From positions 1-36,095 of the forward strand of contig PLXC01000057.1 in assembly GCA_003151275.1 (NCBI GenBank): a stretch of 36,095 nt of DNA, read 5' to 3'. The DNA comes from Candidatus Melainabacteria bacterium. GTDB taxonomy: Bacteria; Cyanobacteriota; Vampirovibrionia; Obscuribacterales; Obscuribacteraceae. Positions 9,560 through 16,754 of this stretch are shown piece after piece (within the stretch, counting starts at the first letter, position 1; every line of letters starts with the position of its first letter). The notes below the pieces were generated by a model. It did not search any database, had not been told where the DNA came from, and worked only from the letters and a program-made list of their open reading frames with translations. Position numbers and translations under genes: made by a program.

Positions 9560-9793
9560 TTATAACCGATAAACATCCATGTTTGCAGCATCGCAAATGG
9601 GATCGGAATGTAAAGACCACAAAGGAAGTGTGGCATCGACCGGTTCACCGAAGTTTAAATCCTCAAAACCAATTCGATCTCTCAGCCACCATGCTCGAAG
9701 GATGAATGGTAGAGTGTGAGCGACCTTGGCTCTTTCAACGGCGTCGGATCGAATGTTGACTATCGAATTGTTACAAGATGATTTCGCTGTCAT
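9560..9793 (-). CDS. small protein, candidate substrate peptide of the adjacent ATP-grasp ligase
   Basis: A 77-residue protein of unrecognised family. The ATG at 9793 has a perfect AGGAG five bases upstream. A GTG/TTG-type start further up (9814) falls in the promoter, so I reject it. The N-terminal half (residues 1-35) is polar with a VERAKVAHTLPFILRAWWLRD segment that could be a leader helix. The C-terminal part (FGEPVDATLPLWSLHSDPI then CDAANMDVYRL) contains the Thr, Ser, Asp and Glu residues an ATP-grasp crosslinker would need. It lacks the microviridin TxKxPSD core and the PFFARFL-type leader motif. The precursor role rests on gene order and size, not homology. It could instead be an unrelated small partner protein. 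Confidence 0.55.
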   Translation of the reverse strand: MTAKSSCNNSIVNIRSDAVERAKVAHTLPFILRAWWLRDRIGFEDLNFGEPVDATLPLWSLHSDPICDAANMDVYRL

Positions 9794-9813
9794 TTTTCTC
9801 CTGTTTGCTTGCA

Positions 9814-9819
9814 ATTATA
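9814..9819 (-). promoter_or_regulatory. -10 element for the small peptide / ATP-grasp operon
   Basis: On the minus strand this reads TATAAT, a perfect -10 hexamer. Transcription would start near 9807, only about 14 bases before the ATG at 9793, with AGGAG inside that short leader. A TTGATG lies upstream with a 15-base spacer, shorter than ideal. The position supports the choice of 9793 as the start. Confidence 0.5.
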
Positions 9820-9830
9820 ATGGACCCGCG

Positions 9831-9849
9831 CGATCATCAATTATGATCG
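9831..9849. promoter_or_regulatory. inverted repeat in the divergent promoter region (operator-like)
   Basis: Perfect 7-base arms CGATCAT and ATGATCG are separated by five bases. The repeat sits in the 140-bp region between the two divergently transcribed small-peptide genes, overlapping the -35 region of the minus-strand promoter. On the plus side a possible promoter follows (TTACGC at 9855, 17-base spacer, TAGAAT at 9878-9883). A regulator bound here could control both directions. No dedicated regulator gene is visible nearby. Confidence 0.4.
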
Positions 9850-9933
9850 GGTGGTTACGCTGAAAACAATCAATTAGTAGAATGGCGTTCTTTGTAACAG
9901 TGAGCATTATCAAGATTTTAGTAGTGAGGCAAT

Positions 9934-10305
9934 ATGACCAAAGATAATATCGGCAGCGAGGAAACGTTAACCTTAGAGGCCAACAATGATTCGTGTGATC
10001 GTTCTTTTACCAGAGTTGAATTTATTCGCAGGGTCGTAAAGGGTGCCGCGCTGACAGGCGGTGTGCTTGCTAGTCCGAAGATTATAGATAAATTTCTTGT
10101 TCCGCCTGCTTATGCTGCGACCTCAACTTGCAGCCTGAATGTGGGGGACCCAACTACTTCTGGCAACGCAAAAGCAGATTGTACTGTCTCGTCGAATCAG
10201 ATTACTTGTGGGGCGTGCGGCGGCGGAACCGACGCTGATCCTATTGACTCAAGCTCGTGCTCAGGTGGTTCCGACTTGTCTGGTGGCGGGTTTACATGTC
10301 CGTAA
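9934..10305 (+). CDS. secreted Cys/Gly/Ser-rich small protein with Tat-like leader
   Basis: A 123-residue protein. After a 25-residue acidic N-terminus comes a Tat-like signal: TRVEFIRRVVKGAALTGGVL, a degenerate version of S-R-R-x-F-L-K in which the second arginine is V. It ends at PPAYA with an A-Y-A cleavage motif near residue 61. The remaining ~62 residues are rich in Gly, Ser, Thr and Asp and contain six cysteines with no other recognisable domain, suggesting a small exported, possibly disulfide-bonded or modified peptide. The ATG at 9934 has GTGAGG upstream. It is the first gene of a rightward set with the AlkP-like and PqqD-like genes. It is a second candidate substrate for the surrounding kinase and ligase genes. 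Function unknown. Confidence 0.72.
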   Translation: MTKDNIGSEETLTLEANNDSCDRSFTRVEFIRRVVKGAALTGGVLASPKIIDKFLVPPAYAATSTCSLNVGDPTTSGNAKADCTVSSNQITCGACGGGTDADPIDSSSCSGGSDLSGGGFTCP

Positions 10306-10317
10306 TATGTCTGTGAC

Positions 10318-11619
10318 ATGTATATCGTCAGCGTCGATGGTCTTTCCATAGCTGATCTTCGACTGCTTGTAAACCTCTTGCCCAAATTCAAAAGATTGTG
10401 CAAGAGCTTTTCTCAGCATGAGTTATCTGGAGATTTTGATTCGGCTCAGCCGCTCTGGGCTGAAATTCTCACAGGGAAGCACTGGTACGAAAACGGTTGC
10501 GTCGGATATGCGCGGCTAGTGAGCTCGCTGAATCAACTAACTCACTTCAATGAAAGTGATTTACTCACCTCAATTGCGTTGTTGGATGATGCCAGCAACG
10601 CAAAACAAGTGACAATAAATGTTCCCATTTTGCGACCACGCGACAATCGTACTTGGTTGTCAGATGGTTCCTTGCCAATTAATCAGATTGTCAGTCCCAG
10701 AAGCCTGCTGAAGCGGGAGCCCTTCTCCGAATATTCGCCGAGACCTTTCTCTGCGCTTGCGTATGCTCCAGAGACCGATATTCAGTTGGTTGAGAAGTGT
10801 CTTCGCATTGAGACGACTAGACTTGAGTGTGCTGCTGCTTTGTTTGCGGATCGAGGTTGGTCCCGCTTCATATATAGGCTTACTATCTTCGACCATTTAT
10901 CACATTTGTTGGGCATCAACTTTCTTCGCGCCACTGACTTATCTGAATTCAAGTCTATACAAAAATTTCTTTCTCTCTTCGATGATGTTTTGGAGAACAT
11001 TGGTGCTCAAGATAAGGCCTCGCTTTCTCTGATCAGCGCCTATTCTCATGTTCCGTGTCGGGGAACCTTGAATTTAAACAACCTATTGCGGAAGGGCGGT
11101 TTCTTCCCGGATGAGAACCTGATGGAGACCGGTCAGGAACGGATAAGTGTTTCCACAGCATTTTACGGAACTGTTCCTACGCGACATCATCTATCTTCCC
11201 TTGAGGGAAGAGTTAAAACCTCCCAAACCCTTGCTTGTTCGCCGATTTCAGGTTGTGTTTTTATTAACAGTCGCGATAAATTTGAAGATGGCTTTGTAAC
11301 AGATCAAAATTACAAAACAGTAAAACGTGATCTCGGGAAATTTTTAAAAAATTCCTTGTCTCAGTTATTTGGACACGCATACCAATTAGCGGAGAATCCA
11401 ACGGATGCAAGCAAAAACGCATTACCCGAATTCGTGGTTAAGGTGGACGGAGTTGAATTTCAAAACCTCCAGGAAAGCCTGGCTGGTACTCCTAGAACGA
11501 CTCACTCGTCGAAAGGCTTCGTGCTTCTTCCAAAAGGGGTATCGACAAGTAGTAAACTTAAAACTGTTCAAGTCACAGACTTATTGACCCGCGGCGATAG
11601 TCGTGTGAGTTCATCTTAA
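10318..11619 (+). CDS. degenerate alkaline-phosphatase-superfamily protein
   Basis: A 433-residue protein whose order of motifs follows the predicted AlkP-superfamily phosphohydrolases/phosphomutases (COG3379-like): VSVDGLS (D7), QPLWAEILTG (45-53), FDHLSH (D192, H196), GTLNLNNLLRKGGFF after the usual D-H-G site, VFINSRDKFEDGFV (near 314-327), and THSSKGFVLLPKG (H396). Three changes are striking. The nucleophile position two residues before P45 is A43. The D-H-G metal-binding motif is AYS (241-243). The rest of the fold signature is kept. This suggests a catalytically dead family member used for binding. The ATG at 10318 lies 12 bases after the small-protein stop without a strong ribosome-binding site, which implies coupling. 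No signal peptide or membrane helix is evident. Confidence 0.68.
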   Translation: MYIVSVDGLSIADLRLLVNLLPKFKRLCKSFSQHELSGDFDSAQPLWAEILTGKHWYENGCVGYARLVSSLNQLTHFNESDLLTSIALLDDASNAKQVTINVPILRPRDNRTWLSDGSLPINQIVSPRSLLKREPFSEYSPRPFSALAYAPETDIQLVEKCLRIETTRLECAAALFADRGWSRFIYRLTIFDHLSHLLGINFLRATDLSEFKSIQKFLSLFDDVLENIGAQDKASLSLISAYSHVPCRGTLNLNNLLRKGGFFPDENLMETGQERISVSTAFYGTVPTRHHLSSLEGRVKTSQTLACSPISGCVFINSRDKFEDGFVTDQNYKTVKRDLGKFLKNSLSQLFGHAYQLAENPTDASKNALPEFVVKVDGVEFQNLQESLAGTPRTTHSSKGFVLLPKGVSTSSKLKTVQVTDLLTRGDSRVSSS

Positions 11620-11649
11620 TTTCTCATCGTCCATGAAAGGAGCCAACCC

Positions 11650-11922
11650 ATGAACTACATGCCAAAAAGAAGCGATGCAATACAAACAACGTCGCTTCCC
11701 GATGGATTGGCGGTGCTGGTGAATAACAAGACCAATTGGGCGCACACTCTTTCACCGCTTGGTGCTTTGGTCTGGGAATTTTGTGACGGACTTCATTCGG
11801 CAGACCAGATTGTCGCTGAGTTGGGCTCTATCCCTGAGGTAGCCTCACGGTCGACCCTGCGGCAAGAAGTGATCGATCTTCTAGCGAAATTTGACGAAGA
11901 TGGATTTGTAGAAGAAGACTAA
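11650..11922 (+). CDS. PqqD-like peptide-binding protein
   Basis: A 90-residue PqqD-fold protein (RiPP recognition element type). It shows the strand-rich start (IQTTSLPDGLAVLVNNKTNWAH), the characteristic LSPLGALVWEFCDG, then SADQIVAELG and VIDLLAKFDEDGFVEED, which match the helical PqqD C-terminus. Such proteins bind leader peptides and deliver them to modifying enzymes. They also occur with HprK-related kinases in polysaccharide clusters, where their partner is unknown. The ATG at 11650 has AAAGGAG ideally placed. The gene is 30 bases downstream of the AlkP-like gene and 95 bases upstream of kinase paralogue 3. It is the strongest hint that the block handles a peptide substrate. Confidence 0.85.
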   Translation: MNYMPKRSDAIQTTSLPDGLAVLVNNKTNWAHTLSPLGALVWEFCDGLHSADQIVAELGSIPEVASRSTLRQEVIDLLAKFDEDGFVEED

Positions 11923-12017
11923 CTATTGAATCGTTCGCACACCATCGTATTAAGTTCAAACTGGAATTTTAGTGCGTTGGCTAGTAAAATCTGGAATCCG
12001 TCAACTTAGGTGGACAA

Positions 12018-12830
12018 ATGTCCGAAGCATATAAAAGCAGCACCACATACCAGCTTGGTGATATTGCATTCTCAGTTGTGAACTGCGAACGTGATTACGA
12101 AGAGCGACTGAACAAAGTGTTGCCTAGCACTTCAACCTCGCAGAGCACGGAAACTGTGGAATTGAAGACCGGATGTTCGAGAAATGTCCGCGACATTATT
12201 AGAATGGCTGTTGGTTTGCATCCGGACATCATCTGGATATTAGGAAGTTGTTTAGTCTCGCCGATAGGAGCGCGGTTGCTTCTTGCTGGACCGCCTTCTT
12301 CCGGTAAGAGCACCCTCGCCATGATGTTGGTGCGCCAGCATGGTTGGCAGCTTCTCTCTGAAGCCTTTGTCTTGATAGACCCGGCTTTGAATAGAATTGT
12401 GCCTTTTGCGGCGCCGTTTTCATTTAAGGACGATTCAGTGCGGTTCTTACAAGAGCGTTTATCAACAGTGCCTCCTTTGCTAGAAATAGAATGGTCACCG
12501 AAACGGCGAGAGTTCTGGTCACCGATCGATCAAATAAATGTGAACCAGAATCACAAAGCAAACTTCGAAAGTGTCGTCTTCTTAGACCAGATGCCAGACA
12601 CGAAGACGGAGTTGTCGATTGTTTCAATGACACACAGTGAGGCTCTTCGAAAAGCTCTGTTTGTTTCGAACCTCCTCAAAAAACCACGAGCTGTTGATTC
12701 CTTTATGGACTATATTAGTGATTCTCGATGCATGCTAGTTAGTGGTGGTGACATGGGATCACGCTTACAAGCGATAGAGGATCTATGCGTCGCCTCTCAA
12801 CCAAGACTTACAATTTCTGGCTCCATATGA
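12018..12830 (+). CDS. HprK-like P-loop kinase, paralogue 3
   Basis: A 270-residue third paralogue. The shared N-terminus is YQLGDIAFSVVNCERDYEE, then HPDIIWILGSCLVSPIGARLL, Walker A GPPSSGKST, LLSEAFVLIDP and FAAPFSFKDDSVRFL. The acidic pair after the P-loop (ED in the other two copies) is EA here, so this copy may bind nucleotide but not catalyse in the same way. The ATG at 12018 has AGGTGG just upstream. It follows the PqqD-like gene on the same strand, and its last 23 bases overlap the convergent nucleotidyltransferase-family gene. Confidence 0.8.
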   Translation: MSEAYKSSTTYQLGDIAFSVVNCERDYEERLNKVLPSTSTSQSTETVELKTGCSRNVRDIIRMAVGLHPDIIWILGSCLVSPIGARLLLAGPPSSGKSTLAMMLVRQHGWQLLSEAFVLIDPALNRIVPFAAPFSFKDDSVRFLQERLSTVPPLLEIEWSPKRREFWSPIDQINVNQNHKANFESVVFLDQMPDTKTELSIVSMTHSEALRKALFVSNLLKKPRAVDSFMDYISDSRCMLVSGGDMGSRLQAIEDLCVASQPRLTISGSI

Positions 12831-14214
12831 CTTTTCCTATACTTTGTCGGATCGCTCCGGCTGGTAGCAACAGCGTGATCCAGTGCAGAAGTAACCATGT
12901 GAAATGTGTCGCTGGACCAAACTGACAGTTTCTGCCGTAGTATTTTGATAGGAAAGATCTTGACGGAACGAAGGACTTACCTAATACGCGTAGCTTTCGT
13001 TCACGATCATCTGAGGTCAGCGCATTCATAATCAGCATTGGTAGGCTAGAGCTGTTCCATACAAAACTGGTGCCCAGTGTGAAACTGAAATATTGCGAAA
13101 CTAGTTTATTTGTGGGTTCGAGATCGCTCAATACGAAATCCGGCACCATACTGTTTAATCGATCTCGCGCGATCGAAAGCCCCATCCATGCTGATGTGCG
13201 GATTGCTTCATTTGAACATTGGGAAACAAATTCGGCCCAATCAAGTGGTGCCTCGTTGAGTTTATCCACTAAAAGTTTGACGTCGTACAGCGCTTTCCAG
13301 CTAATGAATCCGTCTTTTTCGAAATTGCGGAGCAATATCATCAAGTGAGCAATTGTGTTTGGCCCTAAGTAACGATTGCCTAGGCAATACCTTTCTTCAG
13401 CTTCTGCAAAAAAACGCTCAAGCTCGACCGCCTGAAGCCCACGATCTAACGGACCGCACTTAATGTCGATAATAGGCCAACCAAACTTATGCATAGTTAA
13501 AGAAGATGTAGGGATCCATTCTGTGCTTGGAGCGATAAACAAGTCCATTGGATGGCTGGTGGGTCCGACTCCTATCTGATTGCAATATGCGGGGTTTTTG
13601 AACACATAAAAATCTGCTTCCTCTAAAGTTTTTAAAAATGCGACGAGTTCGGATGGATGTACTATGACGTCGACGTCGCCGAATTGCCGAAAGTAGGGCT
13701 TGGCGTAAACTGTTCGCGATAAGTGAACACCTTTAGTCCACAAGACGTGTCCAGTGTGTTTTGCACACAGTTTTAGAAGGTTACAAAATTGCTGTTCAAC
13801 ATTCGGGTACAAGCTCGCTTCAAAGCGAGCATTCTCTGATATGCCCGTCAGTAAAGAATGGCGTCGAAAGTCGCTTACTAATTCCTGATCAATCATCCAT
13901 TCCCAAAGGAGCCCCGAAAACCCAGTCTTCTGCGCAAGGTCGGTAAAATCTTCTAACATCTTTGCGCCGCTGAGTTTATTAGTAAGCAAGTTCCTAACTT
14001 CTAGGAAATCGCCGCGTAAAGCGGCTGCGAACAGCTTCTCTCCATCACTAAGCTCAGTCAGGTATGGAATTCGTTTTAAGCTCAGCGAAAGGCCATGTTG
14101 TCTGACCCAAAACTTTCTGAAAGTCGTAGTTTGCTGAGCAAGATGAATAATTCTTGCGATTTCCGAAGATGGCATAAGCAGTCGTCCATGCCCGGTCGTG
14201 TTGAAGAAGCGCAA
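12808..14214 (-). CDS. nucleotidyltransferase-family protein (NTP_transf_5 type)
   Basis: A 468-residue protein. The core is HVLWTKGVHLSRTVYAKPYFRQFGDVDVIVHPSELVAFLKTLEEADF, i.e. the K-G, R and GDVD-V-V arrangement of the PF14907 nucleotidyltransferase family. It is followed by HPMDLFIAPS, which supplies a third acidic residue, and a helical C-terminal half. These proteins recur beside PqqD-like and HprK-like genes, including some lasso-peptide clusters where a kinase and nucleotidyltransferase tailor the peptide, and in polysaccharide loci. Substrate unknown. The TTG at 14214 has AGGA at a usable distance. An ATG at 14175 is an alternative without a good ribosome-binding site. The 3' end overlaps kinase paralogue 3 by 23 bases. 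Confidence 0.78.
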   Translation of the reverse strand: MRFFNTTGHGRLLMPSSEIARIIHLAQQTTTFRKFWVRQHGLSLSLKRIPYLTELSDGEKLFAAALRGDFLEVRNLLTNKLSGAKMLEDFTDLAQKTGFSGLLWEWMIDQELVSDFRRHSLLTGISENARFEASLYPNVEQQFCNLLKLCAKHTGHVLWTKGVHLSRTVYAKPYFRQFGDVDVIVHPSELVAFLKTLEEADFYVFKNPAYCNQIGVGPTSHPMDLFIAPSTEWIPTSSLTMHKFGWPIIDIKCGPLDRGLQAVELERFFAEAEERYCLGNRYLGPNTIAHLMILLRNFEKDGFISWKALYDVKLLVDKLNEAPLDWAEFVSQCSNEAIRTSAWMGLSIARDRLNSMVPDFVLSDLEPTNKLVSQYFSFTLGTSFVWNSSSLPMLIMNALTSDDRERKLRVLGKSFVPSRSFLSKYYGRNCQFGPATHFTWLLLHWITLLLPAGAIRQSIGKVIWSQKL

Positions 14215-14375
14215 ATTGCGTTCCTAGTTAATGCCCGAACCTATCGGCCGCCGGACCGGGCTGAGCGTATTTTTAGCATGCATGTGTAACAAACGCCAGG
14301 GTTCACATGAGCAATTTTTGGAAAATTATCAGTGAAGGTCTGAGAATTCCACGATTTGAATCTTAGAGCTGTTTA

Positions 14376-14395
14376 GTCATCGATATATCGATGAC
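14376..14395. promoter_or_regulatory. 20-bp perfect palindrome upstream of the Wzz/BY-kinase gene (operator)
   Basis: Half-site GTCATCGATA followed by its exact reverse complement. It lies 4 bases upstream of a TATACT -10 hexamer (14400-14405), covering the place where a -35 box should be. No consensus -35 is present, so the site could be bound by an activator replacing the -35 contact or by a repressor. The gene start is at 14454, about 40 bases after the predicted transcription start. Confidence 0.55.
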
Positions 14396-14399
14396 GCGC

Positions 14400-14405
14400 T
14401 ATACT
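14400..14405 (+). promoter_or_regulatory. -10 element for the Wzz/BY-kinase gene
   Basis: TATACT (five of six consensus bases), with the palindrome immediately upstream in the -35 region. It gives a 5' leader of about 40 bases ending in TTAGGGGTTGTC before the GTG start. Confidence 0.45.
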
Positions 14406-14453
14406 CTCTGACAACTGGAAAAGATCTATACCTGTCGGGTATTAGGGGTTGTC

Positions 14454-16682
14454 GTGAAGAAAAAATTGGTGGAGTTATTTACTGCGCGCTGGTCTCGGAT
14501 CGGCCTGCCCTTAGCTGTACTCCTTGTTGGATTGGTTCTAACAGCTTCCAGAGTAAAACTACAACAGTCGACTTATTCTGCCAGCGCGAGACTTTGGATT
14601 CCGACAAAAATGTTCGTATTCAATAAAGACGGCGAAAGCAGCAACTCCGGTGATTCAGCACTTACAACTGGCCCAAACGCGCTGAAAACAGCGTGCGAAA
14701 TTATGCACTCCGATGCTGTGACAAAGCTTGCTTACGAGGAGCTTGTAAAAAAGCTTGGACCAAAGTGTCCCAGCTCGGACGTTATTCAGGCAGGTCTAAA
14801 GGCTAAGCCAGTCGAAAGTACGGATATCCTTGATATAGGGTACACAGCGCAAGATCCTGATACTGCAATCTCAGTGCTACAAGCCGTGCTAGACGCTTTC
14901 TATCGCGAAAACAACATCCAAGTAGCCGGACCGATTCAAAAATCTAAGGTGCGACTGGAGCAGCAGCTCAAGATCGCGCAAGAGGAGTATTCAAAAACCA
15001 AAAACAAGGTTAAGCAGTTTCAGGATTCCACAAGCTTCATCGACATGGCCACGGACGTAACGACTTTAAGTACGCAGAAGGTCGATCTTGAGAAAAGTAT
15101 TGAAGACTGTAAGCATGAACTGAGTTCGCTGCACAGCAAATTAGATTATGCGCAAAAGCAACTCGGTTTTGGCCCAGAGAGCGTAGTGGCCGTTCAGAAA
15201 CTATCCGATGACGAAATCATGCGAAGTTTGAGGCAATCAATTGCCGAAACGGAAGTGAGCCTGATTCAACTTAGGAGTAAGTATCAGGATGAGCATCCGA
15301 AGGTGAAGCGTCTAAAGGCTACATTGGAGGAAGCTAAGAAAGGAATGGAGGCTCGTTATACGGCTATCATCGGTCGCCCAGGGTTGAAAGAAGCTTTTAT
15401 CACCGGCGGGTCAGGTAGCAGCAGTGGCACTCATAGCAGCAGTGGCACCGGTAGTGCAAATAGCAGCAGTGGCACCGGCTCTATGGGTAATAGCGAAAAC
15501 GCCCAAACCAGGATGATTTCCGACATGGCTGAGTCCAGCACCGGAATAGCTTCATTGCAAGCGAAGATTGCGTCACTGTCTAGTTCTCTAGCTCAGATCA
15601 AGTCTAAATTGGCTTCTGTACCAGCGAAACAAGTCGAGTTGGCGAACATACATCGTGCCGATGAGCTTGCCACCAACTCTTTGACTTCGATTGAACGTGA
15701 ATTGCAGAGAATACACTTGAGTGAATCAGTTGTAACCGGTAGCAGCAGCACTATGCAAATCATTGATGAACCGTCAATTTCTGGAACCTCCACTCCGAAT
15801 ATTTGGATATTTGGTTTTGGAGCTTCTTTGTTTTCGGCAGCACTAATTGCCGCCTTGCAGTTCTTGCTCACTCCCAAACGAATCTCAGCTGCACGATTGC
15901 AAACACTTATGCCAGTGCGTACGGTTGGATTTATCCCCCAGATCGATCGTGGACGCGGCAATTCAACCTCTCTCATCGCTTCCACTGACCGTGTGCGGCT
16001 AGCCTTGAATGGGTGGTTCATCGATGGGGAGACCGTGCCGGTAATACTGACGAGTGGCGGAAAGGATGATGGGAAGTCCATGACCGCGTACGCCCTATCA
16101 GTTTGTCTTGCCGATGCCGGCAAGAACGTTTTGCTGATCGACGCCGATACAAAATCTCCGACGATCCATCGCATGTGTGGAATTTCTGCTTCGCCTGGTC
16201 TTCTTCAATATTTGAAAGATCCCACCTGTGATAACTTGCAAATCATGCAAGCCATTCGTCCAAACCTGACTGTGATTCCTGCAGGCGGCATCTCGGATAA
16301 CGCAAGTTGCATCAAGGATTCTCGCTTCACTCGACTTGTAACAGAGTTCTCCAAAAACTTTGATGCGATCATCATCGACTCTGCGGACTGCGGAGACAGT
16401 TTGGATAGTCTCGTGACGCCGCTTTTTGATTGCCGTTGGATAGCTGTTGTAAGAATCGGACAAACGTTGATTCAATCGGTTGAAAACCTAGGCACGCAAT
16501 TAGAGTTGATTCCTTCGATGGAAAGCGTGCTTGTCGTTAACGGTGTAAGGACTAAAGACATTGCGCAATTAAGGCAGTCCACTGCAGGAGCTGGTTCAGT
16601 TTCAGGAACCACTTCAGGAGCCGCTTTGCCGACTCGCGCAGATGCCAAACAATTCGCGGAAAGCGAAAACGCCGCCTGGTAA
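14454..16682 (+). CDS. Wzz/BY-kinase polysaccharide co-polymerase (chain-length regulator and tyrosine kinase fusion)
   Basis: A 742-residue inner-membrane protein of the ExoP/Wzc type. Residues ~16-35 form the first membrane helix (IGLPLAVLLVGLVLTASRV). A Wzz-like periplasmic part follows (IMHSDAVTKLAYEELV; repeated coiled-coil segments around 160-300 and 370-430), interrupted by a Ser/Gly-rich insert at ~320-350. A second helix (IWIFGFGASLFSAALIAALQFLL) leads to a cytoplasmic BY-kinase: Walker A SGGKDDGKS, Walker A' VLLIDADTKSPTIH, Walker B DAIIIDSADCG. The usual C-terminal tyrosine cluster is absent: the tail is Ser/Thr/Ala-rich with no Tyr. It probably sets polymer length and gates export for the downstream polysaccharide genes. 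The GTG at 14454 has AGGGG upstream. Confidence 0.9.
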   Translation: MKKKLVELFTARWSRIGLPLAVLLVGLVLTASRVKLQQSTYSASARLWIPTKMFVFNKDGESSNSGDSALTTGPNALKTACEIMHSDAVTKLAYEELVKKLGPKCPSSDVIQAGLKAKPVESTDILDIGYTAQDPDTAISVLQAVLDAFYRENNIQVAGPIQKSKVRLEQQLKIAQEEYSKTKNKVKQFQDSTSFIDMATDVTTLSTQKVDLEKSIEDCKHELSSLHSKLDYAQKQLGFGPESVVAVQKLSDDEIMRSLRQSIAETEVSLIQLRSKYQDEHPKVKRLKATLEEAKKGMEARYTAIIGRPGLKEAFITGGSGSSSGTHSSSGTGSANSSSGTGSMGNSENAQTRMISDMAESSTGIASLQAKIASLSSSLAQIKSKLASVPAKQVELANIHRADELATNSLTSIERELQRIHLSESVVTGSSSTMQIIDEPSISGTSTPNIWIFGFGASLFSAALIAALQFLLTPKRISAARLQTLMPVRTVGFIPQIDRGRGNSTSLIASTDRVRLALNGWFIDGETVPVILTSGGKDDGKSMTAYALSVCLADAGKNVLLIDADTKSPTIHRMCGISASPGLLQYLKDPTCDNLQIMQAIRPNLTVIPAGGISDNASCIKDSRFTRLVTEFSKNFDAIIIDSADCGDSLDSLVTPLFDCRWIAVVRIGQTLIQSVENLGTQLELIPSMESVLVVNGVRTKDIAQLRQSTAGAGSVSGTTSGAALPTRADAKQFAESENAAW
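15416..15475 (+). repeat. three direct 15-bp repeats coding Ser/Gly-rich linker
   Basis: TAGCAGCAGTGGCAC occurs at 15416, 15434 and 15461 inside the Wzz/BY-kinase gene, encoding SSSGT-type units. The spacing (18 and 27 bases) keeps the frame, so copy number could vary by slippage without breaking the gene. The linker lies in the periplasmic part between coiled-coil segments. Confidence 0.8.
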
Positions 16683-16754
16683 GAGGAATCGGTGAGATTT
16701 GGGTGCAATTTTGTTCGCCCCTAATTTACGTCACCTTAATCTTCCCTTAACCTC

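Noticed and set aside
6816..14214. Lasso-peptide biosynthesis cluster
   Set aside because: Kinase, nucleotidyltransferase and PqqD-like genes fit, but the essential transglutaminase-like protease (B2) and asparagine-synthetase-like cyclase are both absent, and an ATP-grasp ligase is present instead.
15593..16174. 193-codon minus-strand frame inside the Wzz/BY-kinase gene
   Set aside because: It lies antisense to a strongly supported gene with intact motifs and has no recognisable domain or ribosome-binding site.
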